39,854 nt of DNA from the NCBI RefSeq assembly GCF_009391885.1, contig NZ_VZII01000019.1, positions 1 through 39,854 on the forward strand, written 5' to 3'. The translations under genes and the position numbers were made by a program. Within the stretch, counting starts at the first letter, position 1, and every line of letters starts with the position of its first letter. Positions 10,843-19,963 of this stretch are shown here, piece by piece. Below the pieces are notes generated by a model. That model was not told where the DNA came from. It was given only the letters and a program-made list of their open reading frames with translations, and did no database searches. The stretch is from Pseudomonas sp. MN1F. Lineage in GTDB: Bacteria > Pseudomonadota > Gammaproteobacteria > Pseudomonadales > Pseudomonadaceae.

Positions 10843-11367
10843 ATGCCTGACCTCGATTTCCTGCACATTTCCCTCGCCGACCAGCGCCTCTACGGCTTTG
10901 CCCTGGGCCAACTGCGCGTGCGCCTGGCGGTATCCACTGCGCGCAATGGTGCAGGCGAGCGCAACGGCTCGGGTTGCACGCCGCGCGGGCTGCACCAGGT
11001 GCGTGCGCGGATCGGCGCAGGCTTGCCAGTCAATGCTGTGCTGCAAGGCCGGCGCTGGACTGGCGAGGTCTGGTCGCCGGCACTGCACGCGCAGCATCCT
11101 GGGCGTGACTGGATCCTGACCCGCATCCTCTGGCTCAGCGGCTGCGAGCCGGGTATCAACCGCTTGGGTAGCGTTGACACCTTTCGCCGCTACATCTATC
11201 TGCACGGCACGCCAGACACGGAACCCTTGGGCGTGCCGCTGTCCCATGGCTGCATACGTTTGCGCAACACCGATCTGCTTGGCCTGTTCGAGCGCGTCCC
11301 GGCACATTGCCCGGTGCGCATCGACGAGGCCGCCTGCCCCCAGTGGGCTTCACTGAATCTGCAATGA
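10843..11367 (+). CDS. L,D-transpeptidase (YkuD) domain protein without signal peptide
   Basis: 174 residues. The YkuD/ErfK catalytic block is intact: H121 in YLHGTP, and S134-H-G-C137-I-R139 in LSHGCIRL, the cysteine being the nucleophile that attacks L,D-peptide bonds in peptidoglycan stems. Periplasmic family members have a Sec signal, but here the protein begins MPDLDFLHISLADQRLYGFA, with no hydrophobic export segment. It therefore appears cytosolic unless the start is wrong, and no other start nearby gives a signal. It lies between psrA and nagZ, ten bases before nagZ, and NagZ acts on recycled muropeptides in the cytoplasm. A role in muropeptide handling is inference. The family call is firm and the location is less so. 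Confidence 0.85.
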   Translation: MPDLDFLHISLADQRLYGFALGQLRVRLAVSTARNGAGERNGSGCTPRGLHQVRARIGAGLPVNAVLQGRRWTGEVWSPALHAQHPGRDWILTRILWLSGCEPGINRLGSVDTFRRYIYLHGTPDTEPLGVPLSHGCIRLRNTDLLGLFERVPAHCPVRIDEAACPQWASLNLQ

Positions 11368-11377
11368 AGGATTGCCT

Positions 11378-12388
11378 ATGACCGCCAGCCTGCAAGGCTC
11401 CCTGATGGTGGATATCGCCGGTAAATGGCTGACTGCCGAAGATCGCCAGCTCCTGCGCCAGCCGGAAGTGGCCGGCCTGATCATCTTTGCCCGCAACATC
11501 GACAGCCCGCGCCAGGTGCGTGAACTGTGCGCATCGATCCGCGCCATCCGTCCCGACCTGATCCTCGCGGTCGACCAGGAAGGCGGGCGGGTCCAGCGCC
11601 TGCGCCAGGGCTTCGTGCGCCTGCCGGCGATGCGCGCCATCGCTGATAATGCCAACGCTGAGTACCTGGCCGAGCAATGCGGCTGGTTGATGGCGACCGA
11701 AGTATTGGCGGTCGGCCTGGACCTGAGCTTCGCCCCGGTACTCGACCTCGATCACCAGCGCAGCGCAGTGGTCGGCAGCCGCGCCTTCGAAGGCAACCCC
11801 GAGCGTGCCACGCAGCTGGCCGGCGCGTTCATTCGCGGCATGAATGCGGCGGGCATGGCGGCCTGCGGCAAGCACTTCCCGGGGCATGGCTGGGCCGAGG
11901 CAGATTCGCACGTGGCGATTCCTACCGACGAGCGCAGCCTTGAGCAACTGCGCCAGGCGGACCTGGTGCCGTTCTCCCGCCTCTGCGGGCAACTGGCGGC
12001 GGTGATGCCGGCGCATGTCATCTACCCGCAGGTGGACAACCAGCCAGCCGGGTTCTCGCGGCGCTGGCTGCAGGACATCCTGCGTGGTGAGCTGGGCTTC
12101 GACGGGGTGATCTTCAGTGATGACCTGTCCATGGCCGGCGCACATGTGGTGGGTGATGCGGCCAATCGCATCGAGGCGGCGTTGAGCGCCGGTTGCGACA
12201 TGGGCCTGGTGTGCAACGACCGGGCGGCGGCGGAGCTGGCATTGACGGCGGCGCAGCGTTTGAAGGTCAAGCCTTCGCCACGCATTGCGCAGATGCGCGG
12301 GTGTGGGTTTGCGCGTACCGATTACCGCCAGCAGCCGCGTTGGCTGGAGGCCTTGGGGGCGTTGAAGGACGCACAGCTGGTCGATTGA
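11378..12388 (+). CDS. nagZ: Beta-N-acetylhexosaminidase NagZ
   Basis: 336 residues, glycoside hydrolase family 3 single-domain type. It removes N-acetylglucosamine from anhydro-muropeptides in cytoplasmic cell-wall recycling, producing the AmpR-inducing 1,6-anhydroMurNAc peptides. Key motifs are GKHFPGHG (164-171), H178 on the catalytic loop, and the nucleophile D248 in FSDDLSM, consistent with H174 and D244 of the P. aeruginosa enzyme. No signal peptide is present, as expected. The ATG at 11378 was preferred over a TTG six bases earlier: AAGG lies seven bases before the ATG and only one base before the TTG. It ends next to a REP-type hairpin facing the convergent helicase gene. Confidence 0.97.
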   Translation: MTASLQGSLMVDIAGKWLTAEDRQLLRQPEVAGLIIFARNIDSPRQVRELCASIRAIRPDLILAVDQEGGRVQRLRQGFVRLPAMRAIADNANAEYLAEQCGWLMATEVLAVGLDLSFAPVLDLDHQRSAVVGSRAFEGNPERATQLAGAFIRGMNAAGMAACGKHFPGHGWAEADSHVAIPTDERSLEQLRQADLVPFSRLCGQLAAVMPAHVIYPQVDNQPAGFSRRWLQDILRGELGFDGVIFSDDLSMAGAHVVGDAANRIEAALSAGCDMGLVCNDRAAAELALTAAQRLKVKPSPRIAQMRGCGFARTDYRQQPRWLEALGALKDAQLVD

Positions 12389-12392
12389 CCTT

Positions 12393-12430
12393 ACTGGCCC
12401 ATTCGCGGGTTTACCCGCGAAGAGGCCAGT
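12393..12430. repeat. REP-like palindrome between nagZ and the helicase gene
   Basis: ACTGGCC plus TTCGCGGGT (12393-12410, two mispaired bases between) pairs with ACCCGCGAA plus GGCCAGT (12413-12430). The core GGCCTCTTCGCGGGTAAACC on the minus strand is the left part of the P. putida REP consensus as I remember it. It lies between the two convergent stops (12388 and 12436) and probably also terminates both transcripts. Confidence 0.8.
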
Positions 12431-12435
12431 CCTGA

Positions 12436-15400
12436 TTAACGGCTTCGTTTGCCAGGCAAGGGCGCAAACAGCGCCTCGATCTCTTCATCGCCTAACCGCC
12501 ACTGCCCAGCCTGCCCCCCATCAAGCAGGCTCGCCGCCAGCGCAGCTTTCTCCTGCTGCAGCGCCTGGATCTTCTCTTCCACCGTGCCCCGGGTTATCAG
12601 CTTGAACACGAACACCGGTTTGTCCTGGCCAATCCGGTAGGCACGGTCGGTCGCCTGGTTCTCGCTGGCCGGGTTCCACCACGGGTCGAAGTGGATCACG
12701 GTGTCCGCAGCGGTGAGGTTCAGCCCCACGCCACCGGCCTTGAGGCTGATCAGAAACACCTCGCTGTCACCCTGCTGGAACTGCTGCACCGGCGTGCGCC
12801 GGTCGCGGGTATCGCCGGTGAGCAGGCTGTAGCGGATCTTGCGCTTTTCCAGCTCCTGCTCGATCAGCGCCAGCATCGAGGTAAATTGCGAGAACAGCAG
12901 CACCCGGCGCCCCTCGCTGAGCAGCTCTTCGAGCATCTCCAGCAGCGCGCCGAGCTTGCCCTTGTCGGCCTGGTTGCCTTTGGTCTCGACCCCTTTGACC
13001 AGGCGCAGGTCGCAGCACACCTGGCGCAGCTTGAGCAAGGCGTCGAGGATCACGATCTGGCTGCGTGCCGCGCCATTGCGGGCGATTTCATCGCGGACCT
13101 TCTTGTCCATGGCCACCCGCACCGCTTCATAGGTGTCACGCTGGGCGTCGCTGAGTTCGACCCAGTGCACCATCTCAGTCTTCGCCGGCAGCTCGGTGGC
13201 AACCTGTTCCTTGGTGCGGCGCAGCAGGAAAGGGCGTACCCGGCTGGCCAGGTGGGCCAGGCGCTCGGCGTCGCCGTGGCGCTCGATCGGGGTGCGGTAA
13301 TCCTGGTTGAAGCGTTTCACGTCACCCAGCCAGCCAGGCATGAGGAAGTGGAAGATCGACCACAGCTCGCCCAGGTTGTTTTCCATTGGCGTGCCGGTCA
13401 GGCACAGGCGCTGGTTGGCCTGCAGCTCGCAGACGGCGAGGGCGGCCTTGCTGGTGCTGCTCTTGATGTTCTGCGCCTCGTCCAGCACCAGCACATGCCA
13501 GGCTTGCGCGCGCAGGTGTTCCAGGTCGCGTGGCACCAGGGCATAGGTGCTGAGCACCAGGTCGTATTCGTGCAGCTTGGCGAAGTGCTTGCTGCGGCCT
13601 GGGCCGTGCAGGGCCAGCACGCGCAGGTCGGGGGCAAAACGTTGGGCTTCGTCGAGCCAGTTGGGCACCAGGCTGGTGGGCATCACCGCCAGCGCCGGGG
13701 CGGTCAGGCGACCGGACTGTTTTTCCAGCAGCAGGTGGGCCAGGGCCTGCAGGGTCTTGCCCAGGCCCATGTCATCGCCAAGGATGCCGCCGGTGCCCAT
13801 TTCGCGCAGCGCCTGCAGCCAGTTCAGGCCTTGCTGCTGGTAAGGGCGCAGGGTGGCGTTGAGCGCGCTCGGCACTTCGACCTGCAGGTCGCGGGCATCG
13901 CGCAGGCGCCGGCCGAGGTCGCGCACATGGGCACCGCCTTCCCAGTGCAGCGGCAGGTGTTCAATGTCGTTCAGGCGCGCAGCGTCGGCGCGGTCCATGC
14001 GCAGGGTCGGGCCGACCGCGTCCTCGTGCAGGTACAGCTCGCCGAGGGTGCCCATCACTGCCTTGATGCGGCCGTAGGGCAGGGCGACGCGCAGCGCCGG
14101 GCTGTCCAGGCGGCCGCGATTGAGGTCGATCAACAGGTGCTCGTCGTCGCTGCGTCGCGCCAGCTCGCTGGGGCGCAACAGTTCGGGGTTGCTGCGCAGC
14201 AGTTGCAGCACGATCGGCAGCAGACTATGGCGCTGGCCCTCGACCACGATGCCCAACTCCAGGTCGAACCATTCATGCCCAGGCGCTTCGTCGATGCTGG
14301 CGTACCAGTCGTCCACGTCCTGCAGGTTGAAGGCGAAGTCGCGGTGGATGTCGATGTCCCAGCCGGCCTCGCGCAAACGTGGCAAGCCGTCACGGGCAAA
14401 GCGCAGCCAGGCCTCGTCGTCGGGCAACTGGAGCATCTCGCCCGCGCTGTCGGGCAGGGCCTTGCTCTGCCGGGTGGCGGGCTTGAAACCGAAGTCACGC
14501 AGCACCTTGCGCAGTGCCTGCTCGGCCTGGGGTTGGCGGCGGATGCGCTGGCTGGTGGCGTCGACCAGGCGGGCCAGCGGCTTGTCGTCGTTGCCGCTGG
14601 CGCGCAGGCCATCGTAGTCGAACGCCAGCGCGGCACGGTGCTGCATCTGCCGTTGCATGCGCCCGGTCTTGGGCATGTAGGCGCTGAACTCGAGGCTGCC
14701 GAGGGTCAGGTGCGGCTTGGGCTGCAGGTCGTCGATGAGTTGTTCGTCCAGCGTTGTCGGCGTAGGGAGTTGGTGGTTCAAGGCGTTGAGCTTGTGGCTG
14801 AGAGGCACGACGAGGTGTTCCGGGACATCAGGAGCGATGGTCAGTTGCAGGGCAGTGTGTGGATCGAGGCTGTGCTCGATCTTGCCTACTTCACTGCCCG
14901 AAAGATCGAAATAGTAAAGTGGCATTAGCGCAATCACGCAGTTCAGCGGTGTTTCGCCGTGATACCAGATGCCGCGATAGTGACCGTTATCCAGTCGCAC
15001 CCAGCGGAACTCGGCCGCAAGCGCGGGGCCCTCGCGCAGCAGCGGCTTGTTCTCGTCACAGAGCATGCGCCCGGTGTCCAGCGCGCGCTGGAACAGTTCA
15101 CCGCCTTCGCGGCCTTTGAGCTGGTAGCCGCGGTCCTGGCTAAAGGTCTGATTCAGTGCCGAAAGCAGGCGCAGGATGCGCAGGTCTTCTTCCTTGACGA
15201 AGCGCGGGGGTTCGTAGAGGAATTCGTACAGTGACTGCACGCGGCTGAAGCGCAGGCCCTGCTCTTCGCGCATGCCTTTGCGTACCCGCAGCGCGCAGCC
15301 GGGCTCTTCAGTCAACCTGAGCTGGTAGCAAACCATGCGCCCGCGTTTGTCTTCTGCTTCGGCGGATTGCGGGGTGGGTTGCTCAAGGCCTTTGAGCCAG

Positions 15401-15744
15401 CGCTGCAGGTTGGCCGGCAGTGCGTCGCCAGCATTTTTCGCCGCTGCCTGTGGTTCGCTCAAGACGAACAAGGCGGCGGCGCAATGCTTGCAGTTCTGAC
15501 CCACCGGGCAGCTGCACTGACCGCGTACGTGGCAGCGGCCAGCCAGGGCGGTGAGGGTGATCTTCTGCCGATAGGGGCTGCCCTCGCTGCCACGGCAGGT
15601 GGCTTCGATGAGCGGGCCGCTGCAGTGTACGATCTCTACCCGGTTTTCCCGGGCGTAACGCTCGCCGCGCTGCAGGACCGGTTCGGTGAACGACTGGGTC
15701 CAGTTCGGGTACTCGCGCAGCAGCTGGAGAGCGTCACGGCTCAT
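12436..15744 (-). CDS. SNF2-family DEAD/DEAH-box helicase with SWIM zinc finger
   Basis: 1102 residues. An N-terminal SWIM finger (CSCPVGQNCKHC, about residues 75-90) is followed by a long pseudomonad-type middle region. The SNF2 ATPase core then begins with Walker A GDDMGLGKT at 656-664 and the DEAQ box at 755-758. The C-terminal helicase half includes LLFSQFTSM, SLKAGGVGLNLTAAD and QATDRAYRIGQ. It is probably a double-stranded DNA translocase that remodels protein-DNA complexes; the exact role is unknown, although bacterial relatives such as RapA recycle RNA polymerase. It is the last gene of a tight minus-strand operon behind mfd and the csiV-like gene (four bases between the csiV-like stop and this start), which hints at a function linked to transcription or repair. 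Confidence 0.93.
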   Translation of the reverse strand: MSRDALQLLREYPNWTQSFTEPVLQRGERYARENRVEIVHCSGPLIEATCRGSEGSPYRQKITLTALAGRCHVRGQCSCPVGQNCKHCAAALFVLSEPQAAAKNAGDALPANLQRWLKGLEQPTPQSAEAEDKRGRMVCYQLRLTEEPGCALRVRKGMREEQGLRFSRVQSLYEFLYEPPRFVKEEDLRILRLLSALNQTFSQDRGYQLKGREGGELFQRALDTGRMLCDENKPLLREGPALAAEFRWVRLDNGHYRGIWYHGETPLNCVIALMPLYYFDLSGSEVGKIEHSLDPHTALQLTIAPDVPEHLVVPLSHKLNALNHQLPTPTTLDEQLIDDLQPKPHLTLGSLEFSAYMPKTGRMQRQMQHRAALAFDYDGLRASGNDDKPLARLVDATSQRIRRQPQAEQALRKVLRDFGFKPATRQSKALPDSAGEMLQLPDDEAWLRFARDGLPRLREAGWDIDIHRDFAFNLQDVDDWYASIDEAPGHEWFDLELGIVVEGQRHSLLPIVLQLLRSNPELLRPSELARRSDDEHLLIDLNRGRLDSPALRVALPYGRIKAVMGTLGELYLHEDAVGPTLRMDRADAARLNDIEHLPLHWEGGAHVRDLGRRLRDARDLQVEVPSALNATLRPYQQQGLNWLQALREMGTGGILGDDMGLGKTLQALAHLLLEKQSGRLTAPALAVMPTSLVPNWLDEAQRFAPDLRVLALHGPGRSKHFAKLHEYDLVLSTYALVPRDLEHLRAQAWHVLVLDEAQNIKSSTSKAALAVCELQANQRLCLTGTPMENNLGELWSIFHFLMPGWLGDVKRFNQDYRTPIERHGDAERLAHLASRVRPFLLRRTKEQVATELPAKTEMVHWVELSDAQRDTYEAVRVAMDKKVRDEIARNGAARSQIVILDALLKLRQVCCDLRLVKGVETKGNQADKGKLGALLEMLEELLSEGRRVLLFSQFTSMLALIEQELEKRKIRYSLLTGDTRDRRTPVQQFQQGDSEVFLISLKAGGVGLNLTAADTVIHFDPWWNPASENQATDRAYRIGQDKPVFVFKLITRGTVEEKIQALQQEKAALAASLLDGGQAGQWRLGDEEIEALFAPLPGKRSR

Positions 15745-15748
15745 TGCA

Positions 15749-16321
15749 TCACTGCTCCATCATCTCCGGGTCCATCACTGGCATCTTCGGCGTGCCCGGT
15801 GGCGTGACCTTCAGCAGCAGGGCCAGGTGGCCGCCATCGAGGAAGGTCAGCTGGCCGCCTTTCATGTTGCTGTTGCTCTGCTTGAACTGCTCGCTTTGCA
15901 GCACGTTACCGTTGCTGTCGAGCTGGTTGACCCAGAAGTTGGCTTCTACGCCGATGAAGCGGCCAGCGGTGATGCCCAGGTTGCCCTCGATGGGGAAGTG
16001 GCCGAACTGCTCGGTACCGGCGCCCAGGGCGATGCGGCTGGTGTCGCTGCTGACTGGCTGTTGCCAGGCCTTGTGCAGCAGCACGGTGTAGTCGGCGGTG
16101 GCCTGCAGCCGGGTGGCTTCGTCCTGCAGCGCCAGCGGGCGTTCGGCGCCTTTGTCCAGGCGCGGGGCGCCCGCGCTCCAGTCTTCCGGGGCGAACGGGC
16201 TGGTGAAGGCGGGCACGCTGTTCTGCCGCACCAGAATCATTTCCACCTCATACATCCCTTCGGCAAAGGCGGCTGGCGCGAACAGCGCGAGCAGCAGGGT
16301 CAGGCAACGGATGGCACGCAT
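15749..16321 (-). CDS. csiV: CsiV-family exported protein
   Basis: 190 residues with a clear Sec signal peptide: MRAIRCLTLLLALFAPAAFA, cleavage probably after AFA before EGMYEVEMI. The mature part contains YEVEMILVRQN, DYTVLLHKAWQQPV and GGHLALLLKV, matching the CsiV family. In Vibrio cholerae the founding member is a periplasmic activator of penicillin-binding protein 1A, but whether the pseudomonad protein does the same is not established to my knowledge. It is shorter than I recall for the Vibrio protein (about 257). It is nine bases downstream of mfd and four bases upstream of the helicase gene, all on the minus strand, so it is an envelope protein inside a DNA-repair operon. Confidence 0.82.
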   Translation of the reverse strand: MRAIRCLTLLLALFAPAAFAEGMYEVEMILVRQNSVPAFTSPFAPEDWSAGAPRLDKGAERPLALQDEATRLQATADYTVLLHKAWQQPVSSDTSRIALGAGTEQFGHFPIEGNLGITAGRFIGVEANFWVNQLDSNGNVLQSEQFKQSNSNMKGGQLTFLDGGHLALLLKVTPPGTPKMPVMDPEMMEQ

Positions 16322-16330
16322 GGATCTTCC

Positions 16331-19300
16331 TTAGGCAGGCTGTGGGGTCAGGCGCTCGAACAGCGCCTCCAGGGTATTGAAGCGTTCTTCGGGGCGTTCC
16401 ATCGGTACCAGGAAACGGAACTGCGTGGCGCCTTCGAACTTGTAGCGTTTGGGCTGGCCCTGGATCAGCTTGATCAGGGTCAGCGGGTCGACCGGGGTCT
16501 CGGCCTCGAATTCGAGCTTGCCGCCGTTGGGGCCGGCGTCGACTTTCTTGATGCCGAGGGCTTCCGCCTGCAGCTTGAGCTGGGTCAGGCGCATGAGGTT
16601 CTTGGTCGGCTCGGGCAGCAGGCCGAAACGGTCGATCATCTCCACTTGCAGGTCCTTGAGGCCTTCTTCGTCGGCCGCCGAGGCGATGCGCTTGTAGAGG
16701 ATCAGACGGGCATGCACGTCGGGCAGGTAGTCCTCGGGGATCAGCGCCGGCAGGCGCAGGTTGATCTCCGGGCCGCCACCCAGCGGCTGCTCGAGGTTTG
16801 GCTGGGTACCCTTGCGGATGGCCTTGACCGCACGTTCGAGCATTTCCATGTACAGGGTGAAACCCACGGCCTGGATCTGCCCGCTCTGGCCTTCGCCAAG
16901 CAGCTCGCCGGCGCCGCGGATTTCCAGGTCGTTGGTGGCCAGCACGAAGCCGGCACCGAGGTCCTGGGTGTTGGCGATGGCTTCCAGGCGTTTTTCGGCG
17001 TCGGCGCTGATCTTCTGCCGCTGCGGCGTCAGCAGGTAGGCGTAGGCCTGGTGGTGGCTACGGCCAACCCGGCCACGCAGCTGGTGCAGCTGGGCCAGGC
17101 CGAACTTGTCGGCGCGCTCGATGACGATGGTGTTGGCACTGGGCACGTCGATGCCGGTCTCGATGATGGTCGAGGCAATCAGCACGTTGAAGCGCTTGTG
17201 GTAGAAGTCGCTCATCACCTGTTCCAGTTCGCGCTCGCGCATCTGCCCGTGGCCGATGCCGATACGCGCTTCCGGGACCAGTTCGGCCAGTTCGGCGGCG
17301 CACTTCTCGATGGTTTTCACATCGTTGTGCAGGTAGTACACCTGGCCGCCGCGCAGCAGTTCACGCAGCAACGCTTCCTTGACCGTGCTCTTGTTCTGCT
17401 CCATGACGAAGGTGCGCACCGACAGGCGCCGCGCCGGCGGGGTGGCGATGATCGACAGGTCACGCATGCCCGCCACCGCCATGTTCAGCGTGCGCGGGAT
17501 CGGCGTGGCGGTCAGGGTGAGGATGTCCACTTCGCTGCGCAGGGCCTTGAGCTGCTCCTTCTGGCGCACGCCGAAACGGTGTTCCTCGTCGATGATGGCC
17601 AGGCCCAGGTCCTTGAAGCGCACGTCATCCTGCAGCAGCTTGTGGGTGCCGATGAGGATGTCGATCTTGCCTTCGGCGAGGTCGGCGGCGGCGGCGGCCA
17701 CTTCCTTGGCCGACTTGAAGCGGCTCATCACCTCGACCTTCACCGGCCATTCGGCAAAGCGGTCGCGGAAGCTGTTGTAGTGCTGTTGGGCGAGCAGGGT
17801 GGTCGGCACCAGCACCGCCACCTGGCGGCCACTGTGCACGGCGATGAAGGCTGCGCGCATGGCCACTTCGGTCTTGCCGAAGCCGACGTCGCCGCACACC
17901 AGGCGGTCCATCGGCTTAGGGGCGAGCATGTCGACCCGCACCGCCTCGATCGCCGCTTGCTGGTCAGGGGTTTCCTCGAACGGGAAGCCTGCGCTGAAGG
18001 TGGCGTAATCGGCGGCCGGGTCGGCAAACGCATAGCCCTTGCGCGCGGCGCGGCGGGCATAGATGTCGAGCAGCTCGGCCGCCACGTCGCGGACCTGTTC
18101 GGCAGCCTTGCGCTTGGCTTTCTGCCAGGCTTCGGAGCCCAGCCGGTGCAGCGGCGCCAGGGCGTCATCGCTGCCGGTGTAGCGGGCAATCAGGTGCAGG
18201 TTGGCCACCGGCACGTAGAGCTTGGCGCCCTCGGCGTATTCCAGGGTGAGGAATTCGGCGGCCTGGCCGTCGATTTCCAGGGTGGCCAGGCCCAGGTAAC
18301 GGCCCACGCCATGGTCGATATGCACTACCGGCGCACCTTCACGCAGCTCGGTGAGGTTCTTGATGACCGCGTCGTTGGCTGCCTCGCCGCGTTTTTCACG
18401 GCGCCGGCGCTGCATCACGCGCTGGCCGAACAGCGGGCTCTCGGCGACCAGGGCGACGGCCGGGTCTTCCAGCAGCAAGCCGTCGTCCAGCGGGGCAATG
18501 GTGATCGCCAGGCGCTCGCGGCCGGTAATGAAATCGGCCCAGCTGTCGACTGTCTGCGGGCGCAGCTTGAGGCGTTCGAGCAGCTCCAGCAGCACCTCGC
18601 GGCGGCCCGCCGATTCGGCGGTGAACAGCACACGGCCGCTGAACTGGTCGAGGAACTCGGCCAGCGCCGCCAGTGGCTGGTTGGCCTTGGCTTCGATGGC
18701 CAGGTTGGGCAGGGCGCGCGCGGGGAAGCGTTCGCGGCCGGCACCGGCTTCCAGGTCGTCGGCGCTGACCACCACCCGCGGCCACTGCTTGAGCTGGGCG
18801 AAGCAGTCTTCTACCGGCAGGAACAGTTCGGCCGGCGGCAGCAGCGGGCGGCTCAGGTCGCCGCGGCGCTCTTCATAGCGCCCGCGCACGTCGTTCCAGA
18901 AGTGTTCGGCAGCCTGCTCGACGCCTGGCAGCGAGAACACCTGGGTGTCGGCGGGCAGGTAGTCGAACAGCGTCGAGGTTTCTTCGAAGAACAGTGGCAG
19001 GTAGTACTCGATGCCAGCGGGGATGATGCCGCTGGCCAGGTCCTGGAAGATCGCGCTGCGGCGGAAGTCGACATCGAAGCGCTCACGGAAGCGCGCCTTG
19101 AAGCGGGTCACCTCTTCCTTCTGCATGGGGAACTCGCGCGCCGGCAGCAGGCGGATCGAGTCGACCTTGTCGATCGAGCGTTGGGTCTCCGGGTCGAAGG
19201 TGCGCAGGGTCTCGATCTCGTCATCGAACAGGTCGATGCGATAAGGCAGCTTGCTGCCCATCGGGAACAGGTCGATCAGCGCGCCACGCACGGCGAACTC

Positions 19301-19780
19301 ACCATGCTCGTAGACCGTGTCGACGCAGCGGTAGCCAGTGGCTTCCAGGCGCGTGCGCATCTGCTCGACGTCGATGGTCTGGCCCACGTCCAGCACCAGG
19401 CTGCTGCCCAGCAGGAAGCGCGTGGGGGCCAGGCGGTGCAGGGCGGTGGTGATCGGCACGACCAGAATGCCATGGCTCAGCTCCGGCAGCCGGTAGAGGC
19501 TGGCGATGCGCTGGGAAATGATGTCCTGGTGCGGCGAGAACAGGTCGTAGGGCAGGGTTTCCCAATCGGGAAACGGCAGCACCGGCAGGTCCGGGGCAAA
19601 GAAGCGAAGTTCCTGTTCCAGACGATCGGCCGCCTGGCTGTCGGCGGTCAGCAGCAGGGTGAAGCGGCCCGCGCTGCTGGCGGCCTCGGCGATGGCCAGG
19701 CTGAGGGCGGCACCGGGCAGGTTGCCCCAGGTTTGTTTGCCGGCCGTGGCCGACATGTGCGGAAGGCGCAGAACTGACAC
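16331..19780 (-). CDS. mfd: Transcription-repair coupling factor Mfd
   Basis: 1149 residues from GTG 19780 (VSVLRLPHMSATAGKQTWGN). Another GTG four codons upstream has no spaced ribosome site, and the internal ATG would remove family residues. Mfd pushes stalled RNA polymerase off DNA and recruits UvrA. Domain order: UvrB-like N-terminal half; RNA polymerase interaction region in the middle (VHIDHGVGRYLGL); RecG-type ATPase with Walker A GDVGFGKT from G630 and DEEH at 731-734; second helicase lobe (GIDVPSANTIVIERAD, QLRGRVGRSHHQAYAY); C-terminal TRCF domain. It leads an operon with the csiV-like and SNF2 helicase genes and has a good promoter at 19818-19846. Confidence 0.97.
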   Translation of the reverse strand: MSVLRLPHMSATAGKQTWGNLPGAALSLAIAEAASSAGRFTLLLTADSQAADRLEQELRFFAPDLPVLPFPDWETLPYDLFSPHQDIISQRIASLYRLPELSHGILVVPITTALHRLAPTRFLLGSSLVLDVGQTIDVEQMRTRLEATGYRCVDTVYEHGEFAVRGALIDLFPMGSKLPYRIDLFDDEIETLRTFDPETQRSIDKVDSIRLLPAREFPMQKEEVTRFKARFRERFDVDFRRSAIFQDLASGIIPAGIEYYLPLFFEETSTLFDYLPADTQVFSLPGVEQAAEHFWNDVRGRYEERRGDLSRPLLPPAELFLPVEDCFAQLKQWPRVVVSADDLEAGAGRERFPARALPNLAIEAKANQPLAALAEFLDQFSGRVLFTAESAGRREVLLELLERLKLRPQTVDSWADFITGRERLAITIAPLDDGLLLEDPAVALVAESPLFGQRVMQRRRREKRGEAANDAVIKNLTELREGAPVVHIDHGVGRYLGLATLEIDGQAAEFLTLEYAEGAKLYVPVANLHLIARYTGSDDALAPLHRLGSEAWQKAKRKAAEQVRDVAAELLDIYARRAARKGYAFADPAADYATFSAGFPFEETPDQQAAIEAVRVDMLAPKPMDRLVCGDVGFGKTEVAMRAAFIAVHSGRQVAVLVPTTLLAQQHYNSFRDRFAEWPVKVEVMSRFKSAKEVAAAAADLAEGKIDILIGTHKLLQDDVRFKDLGLAIIDEEHRFGVRQKEQLKALRSEVDILTLTATPIPRTLNMAVAGMRDLSIIATPPARRLSVRTFVMEQNKSTVKEALLRELLRGGQVYYLHNDVKTIEKCAAELAELVPEARIGIGHGQMRERELEQVMSDFYHKRFNVLIASTIIETGIDVPSANTIVIERADKFGLAQLHQLRGRVGRSHHQAYAYLLTPQRQKISADAEKRLEAIANTQDLGAGFVLATNDLEIRGAGELLGEGQSGQIQAVGFTLYMEMLERAVKAIRKGTQPNLEQPLGGGPEINLRLPALIPEDYLPDVHARLILYKRIASAADEEGLKDLQVEMIDRFGLLPEPTKNLMRLTQLKLQAEALGIKKVDAGPNGGKLEFEAETPVDPLTLIKLIQGQPKRYKFEGATQFRFLVPMERPEERFNTLEALFERLTPQPA

Positions 19781-19817
19781 GGGAGATTGCACTCCAAGCG
19801 TTGCGGCAAAGAGATCG

Positions 19818-19846
19818 ATTGTACCGGTGACGGTGCCTGCTGTCAG
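19818..19846 (-). promoter_or_regulatory. Predicted sigma-70 promoter of mfd operon
   Basis: Read on the minus strand, CTGACA (19846-19841), 17 bases, then TACAAT (19823-19818) matches five of six consensus bases in each box. It lies about 38 bases before the mfd GTG. Confidence 0.65.
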
Positions 19847-19895
19847 GCTTCACAGGCCATGAACAGCGGGCTTTGCCATCGGCGACAGGCGCTCA

Positions 19896-19924
19896 TTGCC
19901 GGTTACGCGCAGGGGCGTCATAAT
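19896..19924 (+). promoter_or_regulatory. Predicted promoter of the GAPDH gene
   Basis: TTGCCG (19896-19901), 17 bases, then CATAAT (19919-19924) lies 40 bases before the chosen GTG start. The -10 is good and the -35 weak. It diverges from the mfd promoter. Confidence 0.45.
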
Positions 19925-19963
19925 GTAGCCCCTTTTTTCTGTCCCTACATGTGGAAGGTTCCC

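Noticed and set aside
12691..14928. A 745-residue plus-strand frame opposite the helicase.
   Set aside because: Shadow of the SNF2 helicase gene; no ribosome site and no domain.
15686..19777. A 1363-residue open frame on the plus strand across mfd and the csiV-like gene.
   Set aside because: It is exactly antisense to well-supported genes, has the Gln/His/Val/Gly-rich composition of a GC-rich shadow frame, and no domain is recognisable.
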